Assembly: GCA_019417125.1 (NCBI GenBank)
Contig: DXVZ01000113.1
Location: forward strand, 518 to 37,587
Length of the DNA stretch: 37,070 bases
Origin: Phascolarctobacterium sp.
GTDB lineage: Bacteria > Bacillota > Negativicutes > Acidaminococcales > Acidaminococcaceae
Direction: 5' to 3'
In this document: in pieces, positions 8,150 to 15,696 of the stretch
Numbering within the stretch: the first letter of the stretch is position 1
How the letters are laid out: every line of letters begins with the position of its first letter
The notes under the pieces: model-generated
The model's database searches: none
What the model saw: only the letters and a program-made list of their open reading frames with translations
What the model was told of the DNA's origin: nothing
Position numbers and translations under genes: made by a program

Positions 8150-8917
8150 TTACTTAAAGAAAATGTCATATATCTGTTTGCCTATTAAAAGCGTAGTTAC
8201 CGTCAAAAACAATGGCCTTACATAAGCTGCGCCGTGTTTAATTGCCATTTTGGTACCAAAATAAGCGCCCACAATCATGCTTACGCCCATAATAATGCCG
8301 TAAACCCACACTACGGAGCCATTAAAAATAAATGTTGCCAGCCCCGCCAAATTGCTGGCCGTATTAAGCGCTTTGCCGTTACCGGCGGCGGTAACAAAAT
8401 CGCATCCCAAAAATAAAAAACCAAAAATTAAAAACGTACCAGTACCAGGACCAAAAAAACCGTCGTAAAAGCCCATTGCCAGCGCCATTAAAAAAGCACC
8501 GGCAACAGCCCAAAAATTCATTTCCGTCCTGCTGCTGAAACTGCCCCATTCCTTATGACGGTAAGTATAAACGGCAATCAGCACCAGCATAATTACCACA
8601 AGATTGCGCATAAATTCCTGCGGCAGCAAATGAACCGTATAAGCGCCGCAGACGGAACCAATTGCCGACATAGGCACCAGCGATATAATCAGCTTTTTAT
8701 TAATATTGCCGGAGCGCCAAAAAGAAATGACGCTGGTAACGGCGCCCATACTGGAAGCCAGTTTGTTAGTGCCCAGCACCATATTAACGGGCAGCCCAGA
8801 CGTGAGCAGCGCCGGTACTGAAATCAACCCGCCGCCGCCGACTGTAGAATCAATAAAAGCAGCTACAAAACCGGTTACCACAAACAATATTATATTTATT
8901 AAATCAAGATTTTCCAT
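8150..8917 (-). CDS. TSUP (TauE/SafE) family membrane permease
   Basis: This 255-residue membrane protein belongs to the TSUP family, with the two diagnostic repeats: GGGGLISVPAL with LGTNKLASS in the N-terminal half and GFFGPGTGTFL with NGKALNTASNLAG in the C-terminal half. About eight hydrophobic helices are visible. Family members move sulfite, sulfoacetate or other small organosulfur anions, but substrates are mostly unknown. It sits between thiamine pyrophosphokinase and gyrA, with gaps of 17 and 16 bases, so it is cotranscribed with gyrase. No functional link to gyrase is evident. Confidence 0.9.
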   Translation of the reverse strand: MENLDLINIILFVVTGFVAAFIDSTVGGGGLISVPALLTSGLPVNMVLGTNKLASSMGAVTSVISFWRSGNINKKLIISLVPMSAIGSVCGAYTVHLLPQEFMRNLVVIMLVLIAVYTYRHKEWGSFSSRTEMNFWAVAGAFLMALAMGFYDGFFGPGTGTFLIFGFLFLGCDFVTAAGNGKALNTASNLAGLATFIFNGSVVWVYGIIMGVSMIVGAYFGTKMAIKHGAAYVRPLFLTVTTLLIGKQIYDIFFK

Positions 8918-8934
8918 ATTTTTATTGTTATCCT

Positions 8935-9648
8935 TTACAGCAATTCTTTACCAGCAGTTTTTAAATAAAAACCAATGCAGCCGTCGTGGCAGGCTGCTGT
9001 TACTTTAGCATCAGTAATTTCGTTGCTTACCGCGTAAGGGCGGCTAAGCAAAAGCTCCGTATTATCCAACGGCCAGCGCGTACCGGTTAAACTTACGCGG
9101 CTGTCTGCCAGCGGCAGCAGCGAAAGCGCCGTAAAACTTATAATTGGCATAAATTCCAAACTTTCTCCTGGCGTAAGTAAAATCATTATTTCCGTTTCGT
9201 CAGCCATTATTACTGCTGCGCCAGTATTTTTTTTATAAGCATACAGGCTGAACACATTGCTGTATAAATGGTCAAACCTGCCGCCCCAAATACCGGTTAT
9301 AAGCAGATTCTTATCCTGCGGCAGGTTTTGCAGCAGCAGTTGTAAATCTGTATCGTCCTTAGCCGGATTGAATAAAAGCGTTTTTATTTTTTCATCGCGC
9401 GCCTGCCGTAAATAATAGGTACCGGCGCTGTCGGCGTCGCCGCATAAAAGCTGCGGCTTTATTCCTGCGTCAAGGCAAATCTCCACGCCGCGGTCGGCAC
9501 AATAAACCTGCTTTCCAAGCGCCGCCTGTTTAAACCAGTTCAGCTCAGGTTTTCTTCCTCCGGCAGCGGCAACAATAAAATCATTACCGCCATTTTTTAA
9601 ATTTTTAAACGTAAATTTTCCCTGCTGTAAGCTTAAACTAATCTCCAT
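8935..9648 (-). CDS. Thiamine pyrophosphokinase
   Basis: This 237-residue enzyme is predicted to transfer pyrophosphate from ATP to thiamine, giving thiamine diphosphate. Family motifs occur in order: CADRG (usual form ADGG), CGDADS (usual GDFDS), AKDDTDLQLLL (the KDxTD motif) and a GIWGGRFDH block. A C-terminal thiamine-binding beta domain follows. The sequence is divergent but the order and spacing are right. Its ATG overlaps the stop of the upstream small gene as TGATG, so the two are translationally coupled. It lies in the gyrB-gyrA interval. Confidence 0.87.
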   Translation of the reverse strand: MEISLSLQQGKFTFKNLKNGGNDFIVAAAGGRKPELNWFKQAALGKQVYCADRGVEICLDAGIKPQLLCGDADSAGTYYLRQARDEKIKTLLFNPAKDDTDLQLLLQNLPQDKNLLITGIWGGRFDHLYSNVFSLYAYKKNTGAAVIMADETEIMILLTPGESLEFMPIISFTALSLLPLADSRVSLTGTRWPLDNTELLLSRPYAVSNEITDAKVTAACHDGCIGFYLKTAGKELL

Positions 9649-9947
9649 CAGGATTTCTTTTTAGCAGCGGCAGGTTTAATAATAATCTGCCCGTTCTCTT
9701 TATAAACTTTCCAATCGGCTTCGCCTCTGGTATTTTTTAACCATTCCATGCTGATTTCCAAAAGATAACGGTTTAATTTATCCAGCGCTTCGCCAGTCAG
9801 CAAAACTTCACTGCCTTCAGCCTTTTTAGTTATTTTTAATTTTTTATTTTTTACAGGTTCATCGCCGTAAATGGCATTTTCAAAGCTTACTTCTTCCTTA
9901 TAGCCCTTTAACATATCTTCGTCGGACAAATTTTTTCTGATTTTCAT
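9648..9947 (-). CDS. Small conserved-type hypothetical protein downstream of gyrB
   Basis: This protein of about 99 residues is charged and lysine-rich, ending in PAAAKKKS. It has no signal peptide, membrane helix or motif I recognise. I place the start at ATG 9945-9947, because an AGGTGA ribosome site sits six bases before it; the upstream in-frame GTG at 9954-9956 overlaps that site. The gene follows the gyrB stop by 12 bases and overlaps the thiamine pyrophosphokinase start. The middle of the protein (LTGEALDKLNRYLLEISMEWL) may be helical. Its function is unknown. Confidence 0.75.
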   Translation of the reverse strand: MKIRKNLSDEDMLKGYKEEVSFENAIYGDEPVKNKKLKITKKAEGSEVLLTGEALDKLNRYLLEISMEWLKNTRGEADWKVYKENGQIIIKPAAAKKKS

Positions 9948-9959
9948 ATCGTTCACCTA

Positions 9960-11882
9960 TTACAAATCAAGATTACGTACTTTGCCAGCATTCTGTTCAA
10001 TAAACTGGCGGCGCGGTTCAACTTTATCGCCCATCAGCACAGAAAAAATAGCGTCTGCTTCCGCAGCGTCTTCAAGATGCACCTGCAAAACTGTACGTGC
10101 TTCCGGGTTCATAGTGGTTTCCCACAGCTGTTCGGGGTTCATTTCGCCCAAACCTTTATAACGCTGTACATAGGGGTTATTATCGCGCCCAACTTCGTCC
10201 AGTACTTTTTGCAGTTCGTCGTCGCTGTATGCGTACATATGCTTCTGTCCTTTGCGCACCAAATACAAAGGAGGCTGGGCAATAAAAACATGCCCTTCTT
10301 TAATCAGCGGCTGCATATAACGGTAAAAGAACGTTAACAGCAAAGTGCGGATATGCGCGCCGTCAACATCGGCATCCGTCATAATGATGATTTTGCCGTA
10401 GCGGGCTTTATTAATATCAAATTCCTCACCGATGCCGCAGCCGAATGCGGTAATCATGTTGCGGATTTCTTCGCTGCTTAAAATTTTATCAAGGCGGGCT
10501 TTTTCAACGTTCAAAATTTTACCGCGCAAAGGCAAAATCGCCTGAAAACGCCTGTCACGCCCCTGTTTAGCGCTGCCGCCTGCGGAGTCGCCTTCGACGA
10601 GGTAAATTTCCGTTTCAGCAGCGTCCTTGCTTTGGCAGTCGGCAAGTTTGCCCGGTAAACTGCTTATTTCCAGTGCGTTTTTGCGGCGGGTCAGTTCTCT
10701 TGCCTTACGCGCTGCCAGCCTTGCGCGGGCTGAAATAAGGGATTTTTCAACAATTTTTTTTGCAACAGCAGGATTTTCCTCAAAAAATTCCGTCAGCCCT
10801 TCGCTGACCATATTATCAACAATCGGGCGTATTTCGCTGTTGCCTAATTTAGTTTTGGTCTGGCCTTCAAACTGCGGTTCCGGCACCTTAATGCTAATAA
10901 CGGCAGTAATGCCTTCGCGCACGTCGTCGCCGCTTAAATTATCATCGTTATCTTTTAAAACACCTATTTTACGCGCATAATCGTTAATAGTCCTCGTCAG
11001 AGCCTGTTTAAAGCCGCTTAAATGCGTGCCGCCTTCTTCGGTATTAATGTTATTGACGAAAGTAAAAATATTTTCGTTATAGGTATCGCAGTATTGAATA
11101 GCAACTTCTACGATGTTGCTGTCTTTAATGCCTTCAATGTAAATCGGTTCTTCGTTAATTTTATCTTTATTTTCATCAACATATTTTACAAACTCGATGA
11201 TACCGCCTTCGTAATGGAAAGTTTCTGTTTTGCCGCTGCGTTCATCGTTTAAAGTAATTTTTACTCCCTTATTTAAAAAAGCCAGCTCGCGGATGCGTAT
11301 ACGCAGAGTTTCATAGCTATATACAAGTTCCGTAAAAATTTCAGCATCAGGTTTAAAATGTACGGTAGTACCTGTTTCTTCGGTTGTGCCTTTTTCGTAT
11401 AGCGGAACAACTGTTTTGCCGCGCGCAAATTCAATGCCATAAACCTTGCCACCGCGGCGCACTTCAACCTCCATATGCTCGCTCAGCGCGTTAACGCAGG
11501 ATACGCCTACGCCATGCAGGCCGCCGGAAACTTTATAGCCGCCGTCGCCGAATTTGCCGCCGGCGTGAAGAATCGTCATAACAACTTCTACCGCCGGTTT
11601 GCCTACCTTATGCATATCAACAGGTATGCCGCGTCCGTTATCCTTAACGGTAATACTGTTATCATGGTGAATAGTAACCTCAATTAAAGAACAATAACCG
11701 GCGAGAGCCTCGTCGATACTGTTATCAATTACCTCATACACCAAATGGTGCAGGCCCCTGCCGGAAATGCTGCCAATATACATGCTCGGGCGTTTGCGTA
11801 CGGCTTCCAGCCCTTCCAAAACCTGTATCTGGCTTGCGCCGTACTGACCTTTTACTTCTGTTGCTTCTTCTAAAACCGACAT
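9960..11882 (-). CDS. gyrB: DNA gyrase subunit B
   Basis: This GyrB of about 640 residues is the ATPase subunit of gyrase. It shows the GHKL ATP-binding site (EVIDNSIDEA, DNGRGIP, GGLHGVGVSCVNAL), the transducer domain, the TOPRIM domain (EGDSAGGSAKQGRD and DADVDGAHI) and the C-terminal GEMNPEQLWETTM block. The length is that of Bacillota GyrB, without the large proteobacterial insert. I take ATG 11880-11882 (MSVLEEATEV) as the start because GGAGGT lies five bases before it. An in-frame ATG at 11892-11894 overlaps the remB stop as TGATG and would add four residues. Confidence 0.96.
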   Translation of the reverse strand: MSVLEEATEVKGQYGASQIQVLEGLEAVRKRPSMYIGSISGRGLHHLVYEVIDNSIDEALAGYCSLIEVTIHHDNSITVKDNGRGIPVDMHKVGKPAVEVVMTILHAGGKFGDGGYKVSGGLHGVGVSCVNALSEHMEVEVRRGGKVYGIEFARGKTVVPLYEKGTTEETGTTVHFKPDAEIFTELVYSYETLRIRIRELAFLNKGVKITLNDERSGKTETFHYEGGIIEFVKYVDENKDKINEEPIYIEGIKDSNIVEVAIQYCDTYNENIFTFVNNINTEEGGTHLSGFKQALTRTINDYARKIGVLKDNDDNLSGDDVREGITAVISIKVPEPQFEGQTKTKLGNSEIRPIVDNMVSEGLTEFFEENPAVAKKIVEKSLISARARLAARKARELTRRKNALEISSLPGKLADCQSKDAAETEIYLVEGDSAGGSAKQGRDRRFQAILPLRGKILNVEKARLDKILSSEEIRNMITAFGCGIGEEFDINKARYGKIIIMTDADVDGAHIRTLLLTFFYRYMQPLIKEGHVFIAQPPLYLVRKGQKHMYAYSDDELQKVLDEVGRDNNPYVQRYKGLGEMNPEQLWETTMNPEARTVLQVHLEDAAEADAIFSVLMGDKVEPRRQFIEQNAGKVRNLDL

Positions 11883-11893
11883 TTCTACCTCCA

Positions 11894-12175
11894 TCAATTA
11901 TCCCTGTCACGGTTGTAAACCTCAATGCCAAAATCATCCTCCGCGCGCTTTTTCAAAGTCAGCGCCGAAATGCCGGAAAGATAAATCTTATCGCCTGTAA
12001 GGATACAACTAGAATATTCTCCGTTTTCCGATAAGTCAATGACCTCGTATTTTTTATTTTCACACTGCTTTTGCAGATAATTTTTAAAAACATTGTTTTT
12101 CTGGTTTCTGATATTAAAGATAGCGATAATATCGGTATTTTTAATAACAAAATCAGACCCCAAATGCAAATACAT
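11894..12175 (-). CDS. remB: RemB-like regulator, DUF370 family
   Basis: This 93-residue protein has the typical MYLHLGSDFVI start and the DIIAIFNI strand of the DUF370 Rem family. In Bacillus subtilis remB (yaaB) has the same place between recF and gyrB, and the RemA paralogue is a DNA-binding activator of matrix genes. The position and motifs support the call; its target here is unknown. It starts one base after the DciA-like gene stop and ends overlapping the gyrB reading frame. Confidence 0.88.
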   Translation of the reverse strand: MYLHLGSDFVIKNTDIIAIFNIRNQKNNVFKNYLQKQCENKKYEVIDLSENGEYSSCILTGDKIYLSGISALTLKKRAEDDFGIEVYNRDRDN

Positions 12176-12176
12176 G

Positions 12177-12989
12177 CTATTTCCCCCGCAAATTGGTTAA
12201 AACGTTCTGATAGGTTTTATCGTCAATCAAATCAGGCGTTTTGCCAGTTTTAAAAATAACAGCCAGCATTTTTTCACCGTCGCTGGCGGTTTCAGCCGCA
12301 ACTTTGCCGTAATAATGCTGCTGCAGGTGCTTTTTAACGCTGTCGTATAATATTTTATCACAATTCAGAGCTTTTTTACAATTTTCGTAGTCCGACCATG
12401 GTTCCGTCAGCAAAAACCTTACCACTTCGTCATGCAGCTTTTCTCTTTCATAACGGGCGCAAACGCTGCATAAACTGCCGCTGCCATTAATAACTGCGCC
12501 GCAGCGTCTGCATTTTTGGGCGCCTTTTTTTAACAAAAACTTGTCGCGTTTAACCGCTGCCGCTTTAAAAGCCATTATCTTACGCTGCAAATCTGTATTT
12601 TTTATGCCTGCTGCCAAAATGGCGATACTTTGCCGTTCTTCATCTTTTAATTCAATTTTATCCTGCTTATCTGTTGCCGCTGGCTTATTCAAAAACGAAT
12701 TTTCAACGCTGCCGTTAAAAAATTTTAAATCGTTAACGGTTCTTTTATTTAAAACGCCGTTAATATTTTTTAAAAATTGCTTTTTCATCAGCAGCAAATG
12801 GTTGGACCAGACGGAACTGTCAGTATTGATGTACAAAACCTTATTTTCCAAATGCACCGGCTTGGAATGACGCGCTACATTGCTGCCGCAAATATCCTGC
12901 CACTTACTTTGCAGATAAAATACCAGATAAGTATCGCGTTCTTCCTTACCAGGTAACATTTTAAACAAAATCTGCTCTACATTTTTCAT
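12177..12989 (-). CDS. DUF721/DciA-like protein with C-terminal zinc ribbon
   Basis: This 270-residue protein has an N-terminal DUF721 (DciA-like) domain, about residues 1-90, with the family pattern W-x-DICG, VLYINTDSSVWSNHL and the LN..R..NDLKF end. DciA proteins assist loading or function of the replicative helicase DnaB. After a polar linker there is a zinc ribbon with Cys160, Cys163, Cys174 and Cys177. A helical C-terminal region of about 90 residues follows that I do not recognise. It sits between recF and remB with minimal gaps: its ATG overlaps or abuts the recF stop. This is longer than the usual short DciA. Confidence 0.82.
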   Translation of the reverse strand: MKNVEQILFKMLPGKEERDTYLVFYLQSKWQDICGSNVARHSKPVHLENKVLYINTDSSVWSNHLLLMKKQFLKNINGVLNKRTVNDLKFFNGSVENSFLNKPAATDKQDKIELKDEERQSIAILAAGIKNTDLQRKIMAFKAAAVKRDKFLLKKGAQKCRRCGAVINGSGSLCSVCARYEREKLHDEVVRFLLTEPWSDYENCKKALNCDKILYDSVKKHLQQHYYGKVAAETASDGEKMLAVIFKTGKTPDLIDDKTYQNVLTNLRGK

Positions 12990-14119
12990 CAGCCCTGCAT
13001 AACCTTTCCGCCTTCAATGTAAAAATAGGCATTGTTGTTAAAATCCGGTATCAGGTGCTTATCGTTAACGGTAATAAAAGTCTGCACCCTGCCGTCGATA
13101 AATTTTAGCAAATGCGTACGCCTATCTGCGTCAAGCTCGCTCATAACATCGTCCAGCAGTAAAACCGGGTATTCGCCAATATTATTTTTAACATATTCCA
13201 GCTGTGCCAATTTTAAAGCCAGTGCCGCACTGCGTTGCTGCCCCTGGGAACCGAAAGATTTCAGCAGCCTGCCGCTGACGTAAAAGAATAAATCATCGCG
13301 GTGCGGGCCAATACTGGTATTGCCGCGCAAAATATCCAGAGCCTGCCGTTTTTGCAGCTCCTGCAAGTAAAATTTCTGCCATTGGCTTTCTTCCTGTTCC
13401 GGCTGCTCCAAAACAAAATCATCATGCGTTTTCAGCCCATAGCTGACAGTCAGTTTTTCGCTGCCGCCGGCAATGGAATTATATATTCCGGCAGCAATCT
13501 GCGAAAGTTCTGCCAAAGCCTCAAGCCTTTTTTTTACGATACCGGCAGCAGCCGCGCTGAGCCCTTTATCCCATAAAGCCAGCTGGCTGCGGTCGGCATT
13601 GTTGTCGCGTATCTCTTTTAACAGCCTGTTGCGCTGCTGCAAAAGGCGGTTATATTTTACCAGCATTTCATAATAAACCTTATCCGCCTGGGCAATCTGC
13701 ATATCAAAAAAACGCCTGCGCAGCTGCGGCTCGCCCTTAATCAGCTGCAAATCCTCCGGTGAAAACATTACCGCGTTTAAAGTTCCGTAATGCTCTTTGG
13801 CTTTTATAGCGGCATTATCCAGCAGCAGCTCTTTTTTAATCCGACCGTGCTGCTCATAACGCTTAATTTTTATTTCGCAATCAGCGTCAAAACTGGTAAA
13901 TTCTGCCCTAACAGCCAGCTCGCGCCTGCCTTCGCCAAACAGGTCATCCTCCTGCGAAGTACGGTGCGACATTCCAAAAGCGGCATAAAAAACTGCTTCC
14001 AGCAAATTCGTTTTGCCCTGCGCATTTTTGCCATAAAATATATTAACCATCGATGGAAACTGTAAACTGCATAGCCGGTAATTTCTGAAATTATGCAGAT
14101 ACAGCGCTTTAATTTTCAT
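12989..14119 (-). CDS. recF: DNA replication and repair protein RecF
   Basis: This 376-residue SMC-like ATPase helps load RecA on gapped single-stranded DNA with RecO and RecR. Walker A GKNAQGKT lies at residues 30-37, the ABC signature SFGSQGQQRS near 290, and Walker B VLLLDDVMSELD near 325. The N-terminal MKIKALYLHNFRNY is characteristic. The ATG overlaps the end of the S4-domain gene by 11 bases, consistent with translational coupling inside the dnaN-gyrA operon. Confidence 0.96.
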   Translation of the reverse strand: MKIKALYLHNFRNYRLCSLQFPSMVNIFYGKNAQGKTNLLEAVFYAAFGMSHRTSQEDDLFGEGRRELAVRAEFTSFDADCEIKIKRYEQHGRIKKELLLDNAAIKAKEHYGTLNAVMFSPEDLQLIKGEPQLRRRFFDMQIAQADKVYYEMLVKYNRLLQQRNRLLKEIRDNNADRSQLALWDKGLSAAAAGIVKKRLEALAELSQIAAGIYNSIAGGSEKLTVSYGLKTHDDFVLEQPEQEESQWQKFYLQELQKRQALDILRGNTSIGPHRDDLFFYVSGRLLKSFGSQGQQRSAALALKLAQLEYVKNNIGEYPVLLLDDVMSELDADRRTHLLKFIDGRVQTFITVNDKHLIPDFNNNAYFYIEGGKVMQG

Positions 14120-14333
14120 CGCAGACAGTAATAACGGCCATATTTTTAACGTTTACTTTATCGCCGGCGCGGATTTTTTTGCGCTTTTCCAGCACCGGCT
14201 GCCCATTAAGGCTGACGCAGCCTGTTTCAATCAGCTCGTGCGCCTGACCGCCGCTCATTACAACACCGGCAAATTTTAAAAGATTGGTTAAAGTTATATA
14301 TTCGGTTTCAATATTAACATTAAGTTTTTCCAT
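14109..14333 (-). CDS. yaaA: S4-domain RNA-binding protein YaaA/RlbA
   Basis: This 74-residue S4-like protein has the motif LLKFAGVVMSGGQAHELI followed by GCVSLNGQPV and RKKIRAGD, the classical S4 fold. It occupies the same dnaN-recF slot as B. subtilis yaaA, a ribosome-associated factor. It starts five bases after dnaN and overlaps recF by 11 bases. Confidence 0.92.
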   Translation of the reverse strand: MEKLNVNIETEYITLTNLLKFAGVVMSGGQAHELIETGCVSLNGQPVLEKRKKIRAGDKVNVKNMAVITVCDEN

Positions 14334-14338
14334 TGTTT

Positions 14339-15448
14339 TTAAAATACCACCCTGACAGGAGTAACGATATAAAGATAATTTTCTTCGCCGACCGGTTTAA
14401 TGCACACCGGGCTTAAAGAATTATTCAGTTCCATTACAGCTTCTTCATCGGACAGGTTCTTTAAAATATCCAAAATATATTTGGAATTGAACGCCACGTT
14501 CATACCGCCGCCTTCAGTACGGCACTGAATGTCTTCGCGCCCTTTGCCGACGTCTGGGCTGCTGGAGCTGATAACGATTTCAGTATCGCCGACGCTGACC
14601 TTAATAATGCTGTAATCGCCGTCGCTGGAAAACAGGGCAACCCTTTCTACCGCACCGGCAAGCTCTTTAACATTAAACCTGGTCTTAGTGTTGAAAGAAG
14701 GCGGAATAACACGCCTGTAATCCGGGAATTTACCTTCAATAAGCCTGGAAACAATAACTACCTGGTCAATAACCACCATAATCTGGTTATTCAAAAGTGA
14801 AATTTTAATCTCCTGCGGCAAATCGCCGTTTAAATTACGGGCAATTTCCGAAAGCACCCTTGCTGGGATAATAATTGACATATCCTCGTTTGCTTCGTAA
14901 GGCATGCTCTTAATTGCAAGCCGGTGGGTATTAGTACCGACAAAAGTAATCTTGCCTTCGCTGATTTCAACAAGAATACCGGTAAACAAAGGCCTTGCTT
15001 CATCAGTCGAACAGGAAAAGATAGTCTTTTTAATAAGTTCTTTAATCTTTTCATCTTCCATTACAATCTGTTTATCAGGGTTAAATTCCGGAAATTTCGG
15101 ATAATCGTCCTCATTCATCAACAGCAGCTGAAAATCAGATTTGGCAGAACGTACGGAAATAGTTTTTTCTTCTTTATTTTTAACGATAGTAACAGTTTCG
15201 CCGGGCATCTTACGCATCAATTCAGAAAAATGCTTGGCGGAAACCACTATTTCGCCATTTGTTTCTGTATTGCTTTCTACCGTACAGGAAATTGCCATGT
15301 TTAAGTCCATGGCCTGCACATATAAAATATTTTCGGCAGCGATGATATGAATGCCGGAAAAAATAGGAGCGGTCGGTTTGGAAGAAATAGCTCTTTGTAC
15401 TGTTTGAATCGCTTTGTTCAGGCTTGTTGTTGAGCAGGTAAATTTCAT
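14339..15448 (-). CDS. dnaN: DNA polymerase III beta sliding clamp
   Basis: This 369-residue clamp protein of three homologous domains forms the dimeric ring that tethers the replicase. The N-terminus MKFTCSTTSLNKAIQTVQRAI and the conserved C-terminal block with CIKPVGEENYLYIVTPVR are typical. An ATG start at 15446-15448 follows a strong GGAGG site. It lies directly beyond oriC, and no terminator separates it from yaaA, so it heads the long dnaN-recF-gyrB-gyrA transcript together with possible read-through from dnaA. Confidence 0.97.
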   Translation of the reverse strand: MKFTCSTTSLNKAIQTVQRAISSKPTAPIFSGIHIIAAENILYVQAMDLNMAISCTVESNTETNGEIVVSAKHFSELMRKMPGETVTIVKNKEEKTISVRSAKSDFQLLLMNEDDYPKFPEFNPDKQIVMEDEKIKELIKKTIFSCSTDEARPLFTGILVEISEGKITFVGTNTHRLAIKSMPYEANEDMSIIIPARVLSEIARNLNGDLPQEIKISLLNNQIMVVIDQVVIVSRLIEGKFPDYRRVIPPSFNTKTRFNVKELAGAVERVALFSSDGDYSIIKVSVGDTEIVISSSSPDVGKGREDIQCRTEGGGMNVAFNSKYILDILKNLSDEEAVMELNNSLSPVCIKPVGEENYLYIVTPVRVVF

Positions 15449-15696
15449 GTTATGCAGACCTCCATTATTTTATAATAACTATATAGATTTAAAATAATTA
15501 GTAGTAGTTATAGTAGTAAGTGTGGAAATGTTGAAAATACGTAAAACATCGGTAAAATCTCTTTTAAGCGGCTGTTTATAATGTGTGGAAAACTGTTCAT
15601 AACTTTTAACACTATTAACTTTCTGAAAAAGCATTATAATTTTTAACAAGTTATCAACAGGTTTAAACACATTTTCCACAGATAACTGTTGAAAAA
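15449..15696. other. oriC: Chromosomal replication origin oriC
   Basis: This is a non-coding 248-base interval between dnaA and dnaN. DnaA-box-like 9-mers occur at 15521-15529, 15529-15537, 15584-15592, 15594-15602, 15651-15659 (TTATCAACA), 15672-15680 (TTTTCCACA) and 15687-15695. Three differ by one base from TTATCCACA; the others differ by two. Next to the dnaN-proximal boxes is a TAG trinucleotide tract (15499-15519) and then an AT-rich stretch (about 15469-15498). Divergent gene polarity on the two sides agrees with an origin here. I found no strong DnaA-box cluster upstream of dnaA, so it appears single-part. Confidence 0.92.
15469..15520 (+). promoter_or_regulatory. DNA unwinding element and DnaA-trio tract
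   Basis: Reading the plus strand, three TAG, one TTA, two TAG and one TAA triplets (15499-15519) lead directly into two adjacent DnaA boxes (15521-15537). An AT-rich block (15469-15498) lies on the other side. This is the order box, trio, unwinding element described for the basal unwinding system of bacterial origins. Confidence 0.8.

Noticed and set aside
15479..15679. A 66-residue open frame within oriC on the minus strand
   Set aside because: It crosses the DnaA boxes and trio tract, has no ribosome site and no recognisable protein features, so it is a chance frame in AT-rich DNA.
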